NCBI GenBank assembly: GCA_020439945.1
Contig: JAGRPB010000008.1
Coordinates: 1 to 61,396 of the forward strand
Reading direction: 5' to 3'
Source: Verrucomicrobiia bacterium
Lineage (GTDB): Bacteria > Verrucomicrobiota > Verrucomicrobiia > Verrucomicrobiales > DEV007
Length of the DNA: 61,396 nt
The notes under the pieces are model-generated. The model saw nothing but the letters and a program-made list of their open reading frames with translations. It was not told the origin of the DNA and ran no database searches. Shown here one piece after another: positions 51,845 through 59,734 of the stretch; the first letter of the stretch is position 1; each line of letters opens with the position of its first letter. The translations under genes were made by a program, and so were the position numbers.

Positions 51845-52498
51845 ATGAAACCAGCCTTTGTCGGAATCGCTTCCCTGTTCGTCGTTTCGTCGGTCGCCTC
51901 AGCCGTGGAATACGAAAAGGATATCATGCCCATTTTCATGGAGAAATGTGCGGACTGTCACAGCAACGAATCGGGCAAGGCGAAGGGCGGGCTGAAGTTC
52001 GACGATCCGGCGCACTTCCACGGTCGTTTCGAGAAGAACAGCGTCGTGGTGCCGGGTGACTGGGACGCGAGTTACCTGTTCCTGACCCTGTTTCGACCCG
52101 CCGACGACAAGGAAGCCATGCCGCCGAAGGGAAAAGGGGAGCGATTGACGCGCGACGAGGTGACCCTGGTGATGCAGTGGATTTCCGAAGGCGCGCCGAT
52201 CAATGGAGAGCGTGGCGAACGCGGTGAAATGCCGGAAAACCTCGCCGACCTGCTCCAGGATCTTCCGCCGAGCGCGGGTGGGACCGCCGGAACGAATATG
52301 AAGCCATCCCTGGCCGATGACGCTTTGCCGGCCCGTCCGGTGGAACAGGATTGGACCAACGCCGAGGGACGAACCATCCGGGCGGCATTGCTGGGAGTCG
52401 ATGGCGAGGTGGCTCTGCTGAAGACCCCGGACGGACGAGTGCATCGCTATCCGATCGCGAATCTGTCGGAGGAAAGCCGGAAGAAGCTGGAAAGATAA
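51845..52498 (+). CDS. PSCyt1 cytochrome c with SHD1 domain
   Basis: The product of 217 residues has a signal peptide (AFVGIASLFVVSSVASAVEY). Residues about 22-125 are a planctomycete-type cytochrome c domain (PSCyt1): haem site CADCH and LTLFRPADDKEAMPPKGKGE with the axial Met. A linker leads to an SHD1-like C-terminus (DWTNAEGRTIRAALLGVDGE, then RYPIANLSEESRKKLE), a module common in PVC secreted proteins. In this window the DUF1549/DUF1553 protein lacks its own PSCyt1 part, but the two genes are 20 kb apart. Confidence 0.88.
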   Translation: MKPAFVGIASLFVVSSVASAVEYEKDIMPIFMEKCADCHSNESGKAKGGLKFDDPAHFHGRFEKNSVVVPGDWDASYLFLTLFRPADDKEAMPPKGKGERLTRDEVTLVMQWISEGAPINGERGERGEMPENLADLLQDLPPSAGGTAGTNMKPSLADDALPARPVEQDWTNAEGRTIRAALLGVDGEVALLKTPDGRVHRYPIANLSEESRKKLER

Positions 52499-52594
52499 TA
52501 GTTCCGCCTTACCTCGGCATCTTGCGATGGATTGCTGGAATCGGAGCCGAACCCAGTCGATGATGAGTCGGCCGATTGGCCGGATCGACCCACG

Positions 52595-52882
52595 ATGGAT
52601 CAAGCTCTGAACGAAAGAATTTCGCATGAAATCCGACGCCTCACCACTGAGCGCGGCGTGAAGAAGTCGATCTGCCCGTCGGAAGTGGCCCGGGCGCTGG
52701 CCGATGGAGAGGGTGATGAATCGTGGCGGAACTGGATGGAGGCGGTGCGGAAGACGGCCGCGATACTGGTGGACCATGGAGAGATCGTGGTGACCCAGAA
52801 AGGGAAGCCGATCGATCCGGAGTCGGCGAAAGGTCCGATACGGCTGGCGGTGGCACCGGGGAAGGAGGTCGAGCGTACCTGA
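52595..52882 (+). CDS. DUF3253 family small protein
   Basis: The product of 95 residues from ATG 52595 carries the family signature KKSICPSEVARALADGEGDE and WRNWMEAVRKTAAILVDHGE, then IVVTQKGKPIDP. It looks like a small winged-helix protein; function is not established. The stop overlaps the ATG of the TauE-like gene (TGATG at 52880), so translation is probably coupled. Confidence 0.8.
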   Translation: MDQALNERISHEIRRLTTERGVKKSICPSEVARALADGEGDESWRNWMEAVRKTAAILVDHGEIVVTQKGKPIDPESAKGPIRLAVAPGKEVERT

Positions 52883-53658
52883 TGTTCCTCGCAGCGATCG
52901 ATTTCTCTCCGGTGCATGTCGGCATCGCCCTGATCGGTGCCTTTTCGCTCGGGGTTTCGAAGACCGGATTTCCTGGGCTGGCGATCATCAATGTGCTCAT
53001 CATCGCGGAGCTGTTCGGTGCCCGCGAGTCGGTCGGCATCATCCTGCCACTCCTGATCGTGTGCGATCTGATCGTTTATCCGATGTTTCGGAAATACGCC
53101 AGCTGGCGGCAGATCTGGCCGCTGTTTCCACCGGCGTTGATCGGGTTGCTGGGCGGGGTGTGGCTGCTGGCCCGGATTGGAAATGCGACCGCCAAGCCCA
53201 TCATCGGGGGGATCATCCTGACCATGATCGCCCTCCAGTTGATCCGCGAATACCGGCGAAGTTTTCTCGAACACCTGCCGGACTCGAAGCCCTTCCTCTG
53301 GATCACGGGCGCCGGCATCGGAATCTCCACCATGCTGGCCAACGCGGCGGGACCGGTCTACTCGATCTACGCGCTGGTTCACCGGATGAAGAAGGAGGAT
53401 TTCCTCGGCATCGGGGCGCGCTTTTTCATGCTGATCAATTTCCTGAAGTTCCCCATTCTCGCCTTCGGGATTCCCGGGGTGGGGCAGTTGGCCCTGATCA
53501 ATGCGCAATCGCTCAAGCTCGACCTGATGCTGTTACCGGGAATCGTTGGCGGCATCCTGCTGGGCCGGAAGCTGATCGCCCTGGTGCCGCAGCGTGTTTT
53601 TGAATGGTTGCTCTACGCCTTTTCGCTGGTGGCGGGGCTTCGCATGGTGCTGAGTTGA
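52882..53658 (+). CDS. TauE/SafE family (TSUP) membrane transporter
   Basis: The product of 258 residues from ATG 52882 has about eight membrane helices. Family marks are GAFSLGVSKTGFPGLAIINV at the start of the first repeat and ITGAGIGISTMLANAAGPVY at the start of the second, matching the two inverted halves of TSUP anion/organosulfonate exporters. Substrate unknown; sulfite, sulfoacetate and other anions are exported by relatives, so a link to sulfatase products is possible but only inferred. Confidence 0.9.
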   Translation: MFLAAIDFSPVHVGIALIGAFSLGVSKTGFPGLAIINVLIIAELFGARESVGIILPLLIVCDLIVYPMFRKYASWRQIWPLFPPALIGLLGGVWLLARIGNATAKPIIGGIILTMIALQLIREYRRSFLEHLPDSKPFLWITGAGIGISTMLANAAGPVYSIYALVHRMKKEDFLGIGARFFMLINFLKFPILAFGIPGVGQLALINAQSLKLDLMLLPGIVGGILLGRKLIALVPQRVFEWLLYAFSLVAGLRMVLS

Positions 53659-53677
53659 GCGTTTCTCCGGCTTCCCC

Positions 53678-54628
53678 ATGATTTTCCAGATCCTGCGCGA
53701 TATCTGCCTGCCCATCCTGTTGGTGATGGGCGTGGGGTGGGGTATCGACCGAAAATTCCGGCTCAGCCTGGAGACGCTGGTAAAGCTGAATCTCTACCTG
53801 TTCGTCCCCGCGTTCATTTTCACCCGGCTGTCGACCTCGCAACTGAACGACGCCATCGGGCTCAAAGTCATCGCCTTCACCGTGAGCGTGATCCTGGTGA
53901 TGGGAGTGATCAGCTGGATCGTGGCGCGCGATCGGCGGGAACGCATCGCCATGCAGCTCGGGACGATGTTCTACAACTGCGGGCACTGGGGAATTCCGTT
54001 GATGGCGCTCGCGTTTCCGAATCAGGGGCCGGTGGTGCAGGTTTTCGTGCTGGCGACGATGAATGTGTCGATGTTCACCCTCGGAATCACGCTAGCGGGA
54101 CTTCAAGCCGAGCATGATTCCGGGGCGGAAAGGTCCCCGGCGTGGAGGCGCCTACTGCCGATCCTCCGCCAACCGTCGATCTATGCCATCGTCTGCGCCC
54201 TGGTGGCGCGCCGCTTCGGAAATCCGATCGAAGACATTGTTTTCATCTGGAAACCACTGACCTACGTGGCCGATGCCCTGGTCGGTTTCGCGCTCATCAC
54301 CCTCGGGGTGCAGCTTTCCCAGACCAAACCACCAAAAGTCGGGGGGCGCCTCGCCTGGGCGCTGGGAATTCGACTTCTGGGCGGACCGCTCGTCGCGGCG
54401 GGATTGACTTGGCTTTTCGGATTTCGCGGCGAAGTGGCGGCGATCCTGATTCTCGGCGCGGCCTCGCCGACAGCGGTCAACGCGGCGCTGGTGGCGCACG
54501 AATTCAAAGGCGACAGCCGATTCGCGGCGGCGGTGGTTTTCTACACCACGCTGCTCGCGAGTGTGGTGGTGACCCTGCTGCTGGCGACCCTGAAATTGGG
54601 TTGGATTCCCTGGGCGCATCCGGGCTGA
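53678..54628 (+). CDS. AEC family transporter (auxin efflux carrier-like)
   Basis: The product of 316 residues has about ten membrane helices in the AEC order: ILLVMGVGWGIDRKFRLSLE near the start, LNLYLFVPAFIFTRLS, QLGTMFYNCGHWGIPLMALA (the conserved N-x-x-x-x-G-x-P region), and RLLGGPLVAAGLTWLFGFRG, then ILILGAASPTAVNAALVAHE near the end. It should move a small organic anion, such as a dicarboxylate or amino acid. It starts 19 bp after the TauE-like gene and is probably in the same transcript. Confidence 0.9.
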   Translation: MIFQILRDICLPILLVMGVGWGIDRKFRLSLETLVKLNLYLFVPAFIFTRLSTSQLNDAIGLKVIAFTVSVILVMGVISWIVARDRRERIAMQLGTMFYNCGHWGIPLMALAFPNQGPVVQVFVLATMNVSMFTLGITLAGLQAEHDSGAERSPAWRRLLPILRQPSIYAIVCALVARRFGNPIEDIVFIWKPLTYVADALVGFALITLGVQLSQTKPPKVGGRLAWALGIRLLGGPLVAAGLTWLFGFRGEVAAILILGAASPTAVNAALVAHEFKGDSRFAAAVVFYTTLLASVVVTLLLATLKLGWIPWAHPG

Positions 54629-54692
54629 TGGCGCCGGATGATTCCCTCTGCCATCGAAATATTAGCCAGTCGAAATCAGCAACTTGTTGACG

Positions 54693-54723
54693 AATTATGA
54701 AAATATTTGTAAATTTCATAATT
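54693..54723. promoter_or_regulatory. A+T-rich palindrome upstream of receiver gene
   Basis: Perfect 10-bp arms AATTATGAAA (54693-54702) and TTTCATAATT (54714-54723) flank an 11-bp A+T-rich centre. The first ATG of the receiver frame (54697) lies inside the left arm, which suggests an operator or RNA hairpin controlling that gene. Confidence 0.55.
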
Positions 54724-55281
54724 TCTTGTCTTGGTAAGGTAGTTTTCAGATCGAATTCGTTGAGCACCCTCGAATCCAAAGCAGGCGGTCGCATTCTCAT
54801 CGTGGATGACGATCCGATGAATATCCAAATCGTGACATCGGTTCTCTCGATGTCAGGGTTCCTCGTCGATTCCGCGATCGACGGGCGGCAGGCGATGCCC
54901 CGGATGGAGGAGCTTCAGCCCGACGCGGTCATTCTCGATCTGATGATGCCCGGTCGCGACGGCTTCGAACTTTGCCGCCTGATCCGGGTGAATCCCCGTT
55001 TTGCCCGCACCAGCGTGGTCATCGTCACCGGATTGCAGGACATTGATGCTCGCCAGCGCGGGCTGCAGTGTGGTGCCACCGACTACATTCTCAAGCCGTG
55101 GAAACCCGAAGACCTCGTGTTGCGCGTGCGCAATGCGGTGGAGATGAAGCGCGCGGCGGAGGAACTGGAACTTGCCTACAAGGAAATCGACAAACTCCGT
55201 TGCGAAGTGAGGGAATGCCGGAAAGAACTGGAGACTTCCGCCACCGCGAGCGTTCGCAAGCAGGTTGCCTTGCCGAACTGA
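54697..55281 (+). CDS. Response regulator (receiver domain only, coiled-coil tail)
   Basis: The product of up to 194 residues has one receiver domain: RILIVDDDPMNIQIV with the acidic pair, AVILDLMMPGRDG with the phosphorylated Asp, VVIVTG (Thr) and DYILKPW (Lys). After it comes a short helical tail (EMKRAAEELELAYKEIDKLR), likely coiled coil, and no output domain. No kinase lies nearby. The true start may be TTG 54760 (STLESKAGGRILIVDDD), because the ATG at 54697 sits in a palindrome and gives a hydrophobic leader. Confidence 0.82.
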   Translation: MKIFVNFIISCLGKVVFRSNSLSTLESKAGGRILIVDDDPMNIQIVTSVLSMSGFLVDSAIDGRQAMPRMEELQPDAVILDLMMPGRDGFELCRLIRVNPRFARTSVVIVTGLQDIDARQRGLQCGATDYILKPWKPEDLVLRVRNAVEMKRAAEELELAYKEIDKLRCEVRECRKELETSATASVRKQVALPN

Positions 55282-55306
55282 AGGACACCCTGATCGGGGG
55301 CTTTGA

Positions 55307-56548
55307 TCAATCGATTTCGTTGACGATATCCCGATGGCGATAGTAGCGGGCGACGGTTTTGCCCGGTAGCAGGTAGCCGTTGAGCACCGAGGAAAGATCC
55401 TCGATCACGAACGGACGCAGCAGACTGAGCCCGTTTTTCGAATAAACGAGATCGTCGGCAATGTAGGTGCAGGCGTGGACGGCTTCGCCGGTGGCAATTT
55501 CTTCCACGATGATCATGTCGCCGAAGCGCAGCGGTTCCTTGACCTCCAGCCAGCGGGTTCCGACCAGGCGGTTGACCGGATAATCCAGATTCCGGTCGGA
55601 ACTTTCGGGTTCCAGGAAATTGAACGACGTCCAGAAACAGTCCGGGAAATCATTCGCCACCGCCATGCTGGCACGGGCATAGGCATACAGGTATTTTCGC
55701 GGGTTGGGAGGCAAGAGGTGCACGATATCCAGGTATTCCACGTCCTGGGTTGAAGCCACCGCGTTGAGGATCGGAAGCACGTCCCGGTTGCGCCGTCCCG
55801 CGGACCAGTATTTGCGCAATTGATCGAGGTCCGAGTCAGGCGTGATTCGGAGCCGAACCATCATTGATCGGGCTCGCATCAGCAGTTTGGTCAATTCCAG
55901 CCGGGTCTGCATGGCCGGCATTTTCTGGAGGACCTGGGGATAGTCGGTGAGCACATTCTGCCCGCCTCTCTGATAGACCAGGCGATCCGCATAGTCGATG
56001 ACATCCTGCGGAATCCGGTGCCGGCCCGCGTCGGCCAGCGATCGTACCGTATCGCCGCCGAGCGCGAAAGGCTTGTCCTGGAAGCGGTTGAAACTCCATT
56101 TGCCCAGCGCGGTGTAGAACGAGTTTCGAAATTCCGGGGTGAACGACTCGATCAGTTCGATGGGAGGCTGGATCGCGATCCAATCCCTCTCTTCGCGAAC
56201 CCGCTCAGGCACCAGGAGCGAATCGACCTGTTCCTCGGTGAGGCCGTTCGTCAGGAAATAGCGGCGTACCTCATCGGGCGCCATCAGAGGCAGGCGCCAT
56301 TCGCCTTTTTCGCTGAGGTAGGCGGCGGAAAGCACCAGTTGGGTCGGCGGTTCCAGCCAGATTTCCCAGTATTCCAGCTCGCCCCATGGGCCCGGGCGCG
56401 CCTTTTGCACCTTTGGCGTCGGCCTGGTTCCGGGATCTACCACCGGGGTCATGGTGATGGCCTGACCATAACCCTCACGGACGATCATGATCGTGAAAAC
56501 GACGACAGTCAGCAGGCGAATCGCGAGACGCTGGAAGGGGGAGCGCAT
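55307..56548 (-). CDS. Secreted protein, possible NlpC/P60-like C-terminal domain
   Basis: The product of 413 residues from ATG 56548 has a signal peptide (RLAIRLLTVVVFTIMIVREG). The middle is helical. The C-terminal 120 residues have marks compatible with an NlpC/P60-like cysteine peptidase: NDFPDCFWTSFNF (Cys), RFGDMIIVEEIA and EAVHACTYIADDLVYSKNG (His). A third residue was not identified. This reading is by pattern only. It lies 159 bp downstream of the ferredoxin-like gene on the same strand but may be unrelated. Confidence 0.55.
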   Translation of the reverse strand: MRSPFQRLAIRLLTVVVFTIMIVREGYGQAITMTPVVDPGTRPTPKVQKARPGPWGELEYWEIWLEPPTQLVLSAAYLSEKGEWRLPLMAPDEVRRYFLTNGLTEEQVDSLLVPERVREERDWIAIQPPIELIESFTPEFRNSFYTALGKWSFNRFQDKPFALGGDTVRSLADAGRHRIPQDVIDYADRLVYQRGGQNVLTDYPQVLQKMPAMQTRLELTKLLMRARSMMVRLRITPDSDLDQLRKYWSAGRRNRDVLPILNAVASTQDVEYLDIVHLLPPNPRKYLYAYARASMAVANDFPDCFWTSFNFLEPESSDRNLDYPVNRLVGTRWLEVKEPLRFGDMIIVEEIATGEAVHACTYIADDLVYSKNGLSLLRPFVIEDLSSVLNGYLLPGKTVARYYRHRDIVNEID

Positions 56549-56707
56549 CCGAAAAATCGGGAGGAAAAGAACAGGGAATTTGGGAAAAGAATCGGGAGAA
56601 ACAGAGACGGAACTTTCCCCCAGGAGGGCGGTGTCCGCCAACGTGAAATTGCCCCCCGCCATCAATTTGTGACGGATAGGAGATTGCCGTTCGTCGGCCC
56701 GGTCCCG

Positions 56708-57604
56708 TCAGGAAGATTCCGCGGCCGCCGCCTGCCTGGCGGCTTCCGCGCGGGCTGCGGCTTCGGCCGCCTTCCGCTGGATCTCCTCGGGCGATGGCAG
56801 GGAGGCGAGATCCAACTCGGCGAGAACTTCGTCCGGAATGATGCCGCTCTGCTGGAGTTTCGTCAGGCAGCGTTTCCGCTCCTCCAGCGCCTTGTCGGGG
56901 CTGCGCTCCTTGGAAAAGCGGGACTTCGCCGCTTCGCTGCGGTCGCGAAGGCGAGAGTAGATGTCGCCGCCGAGCAGCGAACTGATGTCCACCTTCATCT
57001 TTTCTCGTTCCAGGTCCGCCTGATTGACCACATCGCCATTGATCGGGCCGGAGGCGTATTTCGGAAACATGATCGCCACCTCCGGACAGACTCGGGAGCA
57101 GGCGGGGCAGTTCGTCTTGCAGTTGTCCTGGTTCTTCACCTGGATTTTCTGCGCGTCATCGACGCCGTAGACATCGAACAGGCAGAAACTGAGGCACTGC
57201 ATGCAGTTCGTGCAGCGATCGTAGTCGATCACCGGGAACCACGGCTTCCACATCCCGGCCTCGCCCGGCTGATTCAACCCTGTTTGGTCCGCGACTCGAC
57301 CCTGTTCAATCAGCGCCAGCACCGCGTCGACCGCGAGTCCGCTGATGTCGTGGGTGGTGATCCCGGTTCGGCCCGCCGCATCTTCGAGATCGGGCGCCGA
57401 ACCGTCGAAATTCCCGATCACCGTCAGCGGAATGCCGGGCGAAAGCGTGGGAAGCGATCCGCTTTCGGAAGCCGTCACACGCAGGACAGCGTAGCCCTTG
57501 TCCAGCATCTGCGAAATCAGGGCGAAACGCTCGCTCGGTGCGAGAGCTTGAGCGCCGTCGCCTTCGTAGAGAATGATCTGGACGGGGTGGATGTCGTTTT
57601 TCAT
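56708..57604 (-). CDS. Ferredoxin-like protein with two Fe-S motifs and helical tail
   Basis: The product of 298 residues has an N-terminal thioredoxin- or receiver-like region of about 105 residues without cysteines. Two [4Fe-4S] motifs follow: [11 protein letters not shown] and [13 protein letters not shown]. The remaining 120 residues are charged and helical, ending in an Ala/Glu-rich stretch. The ACCCTG element at 57274-57310 inserts [17 protein letters not shown] in the linker just before the cluster domain. It belongs with the two genes upstream (57788 and 58172), a cysteine protein and a radical SAM protein, and probably supplies electrons to that enzyme. Confidence 0.78.
   Translation of the reverse strand: MKNDIHPVQIILYEGDGAQALAPSERFALISQMLDKGYAVLRVTASESGSLPTLSPGIPLTVIGNFDGSAPDLEDAAGRTGITTHDISGLAVDAVLALIEQGRVADQTGLNQPGEAGMWKPWFPVIDYDRCTNCMQCLSFCLFDVYGVDDAQKIQVKNQDNCKTNCPACSRVCPEVAIMFPKYASGPINGDVVNQADLEREKMKVDISSLLGGDIYSRLRDRSEAAKSRFSKERSPDKALEERKRCLTKLQQSGIIPDEVLAELDLASLPSPEEIQRKAAEAAARAEAARQAAAAESS
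57274..57310. repeat. Two-core ACCCTG element, copy 7 (direct, inside gene)
   Basis: ACCCTG at 57277 and 57299 are direct with a 22-bp offset, and the centre GGTCCGCGAC is shared with copy 1. On the coding strand the first core reads ATT GAA CAG GGT CGA GTC (Ile-Glu-Gln-Gly-Arg-Val). Confidence 0.8.
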
Positions 57605-57663
57605 CTCTTGTTAGACAATCTCTTGGTTATTTTTGACGCAATTCGAAGCGGGAGCCAAAAGTG

Positions 57664-57735
57664 AAGGGCGACAATCCTGTCGCCCTTAAAATCGCCGGAG
57701 CGATGAGAAATGGGCGACAGGATTGTCGCCCCTCC
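57664..57735. repeat. GGAG-type REP inverted pair
   Basis: A perfect hairpin with arms AAGGGCGACA and TGTCGCCCTT lies at 57664-57687, and an inverse copy (GGGCGACA/TGTCGCCC) at 57712-57731 ends in CTCC (GGAG on the minus strand). The pair sits in the 183-bp gap between the ferredoxin-like and small cysteine protein genes. Confidence 0.85.
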
Positions 57736-57787
57736 TTTGATTTCGTTTTGGGTGGAAAGTTTTGGGAAACATCGGCGTCTTTCGGAT

Positions 57788-58126
57788 CTATTCGTCGTCG
57801 TTTTGAGTCAGCGATTCCATGATCTCGTCGGCGTTCTGCTCGCGCATGTTGAGCACGTTGATTCGCTCTCCATCGTTGGGAAAGGAAACTCCGGCATTGT
57901 GGAAAAGCCACTTCACCGCCCGGGGATAACAGGCCGCGATCTTGACGCCCTCGTCGCCCGCCAGCAGGTCGTTCAGGCGCTCATCCTTCCGGGCGGCCAT
58001 CTCGCAGAGATCGGCGACCGATTCGAACGCGGCGCCGGATTCGCAGAGTTTTTCCAAAACGGCGTCCTTGGTGGCGTCGGGCACGACCTTGGCGAAGGCG
58101 CAGCGGCAGTAGAGGATTTTTGACAT
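57788..58126 (-). CDS. Small cysteine-rich protein beside radical SAM gene
   Basis: The product of 112 residues has five cysteines, at 7, 9, 28, 41 and 66: CRCAF near the start, CESGAAF, LCEMAAR and ACYPRAVKWLFHNAG. I recognise no family. The 'CYPRA' piece resembles Cys-rich motifs of Fe-S and heterodisulfide reductase-like proteins, but this is only an impression. It lies 45 bp after the radical SAM gene on the same strand and, with the ferredoxin-like gene, forms a likely functional trio. Confidence 0.7.
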   Translation of the reverse strand: MSKILYCRCAFAKVVPDATKDAVLEKLCESGAAFESVADLCEMAARKDERLNDLLAGDEGVKIAACYPRAVKWLFHNAGVSFPNDGERINVLNMREQNADEIMESLTQNDDE

Positions 58127-58171
58127 GAGGAGAAAAACGCGGAACTCGGAATGCGGAACGCGGAAAATTGA

Positions 58172-59431
58172 TCAGGCGATGGCCTTTTCTTGAGTGGCAG
58201 GCTGGGTGGGCGGGCCTTGCGTTTCGAGCTTTTGATAGACGCCGAAATCATTGAACCAGATTCGCTTGGCCCAGCGATAGACAGGGTGCTTTTCCGGAAT
58301 CTCGTCGCCGTTCGGGAGCCACTGGCTGTTGCGCGGCGTCATCGATTCGATCTCGGCCATGGCCGTTTTCCGAAGTGTCGTGTCCTTGGCCCCGTGTTTC
58401 TCGGCGAGCTGTTTGACCAGATCGGGACGCTCCAAGACGACGCAGCCGCGGGTGTGCTGGGCGGATACTTCGCGGAAATCCTTCAGGAATTCCGACTGGG
58501 TCAGCGTTTCGTAGATCCCCTTGTCGCGAATGTTCTCGGTAGCGAACTGAAGAATGGGACAGGGCTCGACCGCGCCGGTTGGCGAAATGTGATGAGAAAT
58601 GCCGGTCGCCATCGGGCAAAGCGCGCGGCCTTCTCCGTCGTAGTAGGCGTCGATGATGCCGAGCGGGAGTTTCACCCGCATATCGACCACGAACTGGCGA
58701 ACCCTTCGGGCCTGTTCGGGCGTCAGGGCGAGTTCCTCATGAATCTGTGGTCCAACCGGCCGGTAGGTGTGATACCAGGCGTAGTGAACGCCGCGATCGA
58801 TGAGGTGACGCAGCCACTTTTCCGTCAGCAAGTCGTCGATGTTCGTCTGGCAGAGGCTCGTGGCGACGCCGGTGAGCAGCTTCGCGTTCAGGCAGTTGTC
58901 GAGTCCGCGCAGGGTGCGATCGAGCACATCCTTGCCGCCGCGGCGTTCGTTGGCGACCAGCTCGGTTCCCTCGATGGAAATCAGCGGCGTCGCGTTGCCG
59001 ATCTTGCGGAGTTGCTCGGCCTTTTTCTCCGTGATCATCTGGCCATTGGTGAAGACCTGGAAGAAGCAGTCCGGATGTTCGGCGAGAAAATCCAGCAACT
59101 CCGGATGCATGAAAGGCTCGCCGCCGAGAATGCCGAAAAAGCTGTTCCCGTGCGACTTGGCGTCGTTCACCAGCTTGTTGAGTTCGTCGAACTCGATCTT
59201 CACCTGCGGCTTGTCGACATCGACCCAGCAGCCCTGGCAGCGCAGGTTACAACTGTTCAGGATGGAGATGTAGAGAAAGGGCGGAAAGTGAACGCCTTCC
59301 TTGAGCCGTTTCTTGAACAGATTGACCGAGCGGACACCTTTAACTCCAAAGTTCCACATGAATTTCGCCAGGTGCCGCTTGTCGGCGGTGCGAAAAGTGC
59401 GAGCGGCGTACTGAAGGCTGGGGACGATCAT
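58172..59431 (-). CDS. Radical SAM protein with SPASM-like region
   Basis: The product of 419 residues has the radical SAM site CNLRCQGCW at residues 61-69 (C-x3-C-x2-C). GGEPFMHPE and FQVFTNGQMI complete the SAM-binding half. A later cysteine-rich region (LCPMATGISHHISPTGAVEP, then CPILQFA) looks like a SPASM-type auxiliary cluster site. It is not an anaerobic sulfatase maturase by its first motif (Q-G rather than the usual aromatic before the third Cys). It leads a minus-strand group with a small cysteine protein and a ferredoxin-like protein. The substrate is unknown; peptide or glycolipid modification are the common roles of relatives. Confidence 0.88.
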   Translation of the reverse strand: MIVPSLQYAARTFRTADKRHLAKFMWNFGVKGVRSVNLFKKRLKEGVHFPPFLYISILNSCNLRCQGCWVDVDKPQVKIEFDELNKLVNDAKSHGNSFFGILGGEPFMHPELLDFLAEHPDCFFQVFTNGQMITEKKAEQLRKIGNATPLISIEGTELVANERRGGKDVLDRTLRGLDNCLNAKLLTGVATSLCQTNIDDLLTEKWLRHLIDRGVHYAWYHTYRPVGPQIHEELALTPEQARRVRQFVVDMRVKLPLGIIDAYYDGEGRALCPMATGISHHISPTGAVEPCPILQFATENIRDKGIYETLTQSEFLKDFREVSAQHTRGCVVLERPDLVKQLAEKHGAKDTTLRKTAMAEIESMTPRNSQWLPNGDEIPEKHPVYRWAKRIWFNDFGVYQKLETQGPPTQPATQEKAIA

Positions 59432-59734
59432 CGGGGGAGAAAGGCGGAGTACGGAACCCGGAAGTCCCGCCCCGCCACTGAAACAGGAAACGGCTAGGAT
59501 TCAACCGCAAGCGCATCGCGGAGATGCGCGGCGGCACGGGCGGTTGAACCGATCGTCCGTGAGCGCGGTCAGCGACCGCGCCTACAGAAACGGGCTGAGC
59601 CAGAATTGTAGGCGCGATCGCCGATCGCGCGGAGCCGTCTGGATTGTAGGCGCGAACGCTGATCGCGCGAAGTCGTCTGGATTGTAGGCGCGATCGCTGA
59701 TCGCGCCGAGCCGTCGGATGGTGATAGGAATTCC
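59432..59734. repeat. 303-bp intergenic region with REP array
   Basis: No gene is seen here. One reverse GTAG-type REP lies at 59563-59585 and three forward copies start at 59608, 59646 and 59684, exactly 38 bp apart, each with a GCGCGATCG-type hairpin. The same family occurs at 21725. The remainder (59432-59562 and 59708-59734) shows no clear signal apart from the ends of the flanking genes. Confidence 0.9.

Noticed and set aside
52080..52095. ACCCTGTTT in the cytochrome gene as a core
   Set aside because: No partner; it encodes the conserved LTLFRPAD of PSCyt1 domains.
58172..59431. Radical SAM protein as the maturase of the two sulfatases
   Set aside because: The first cluster motif and neighbours differ from anaerobic sulfatase maturases, and it is over 10 kb from either sulfatase.
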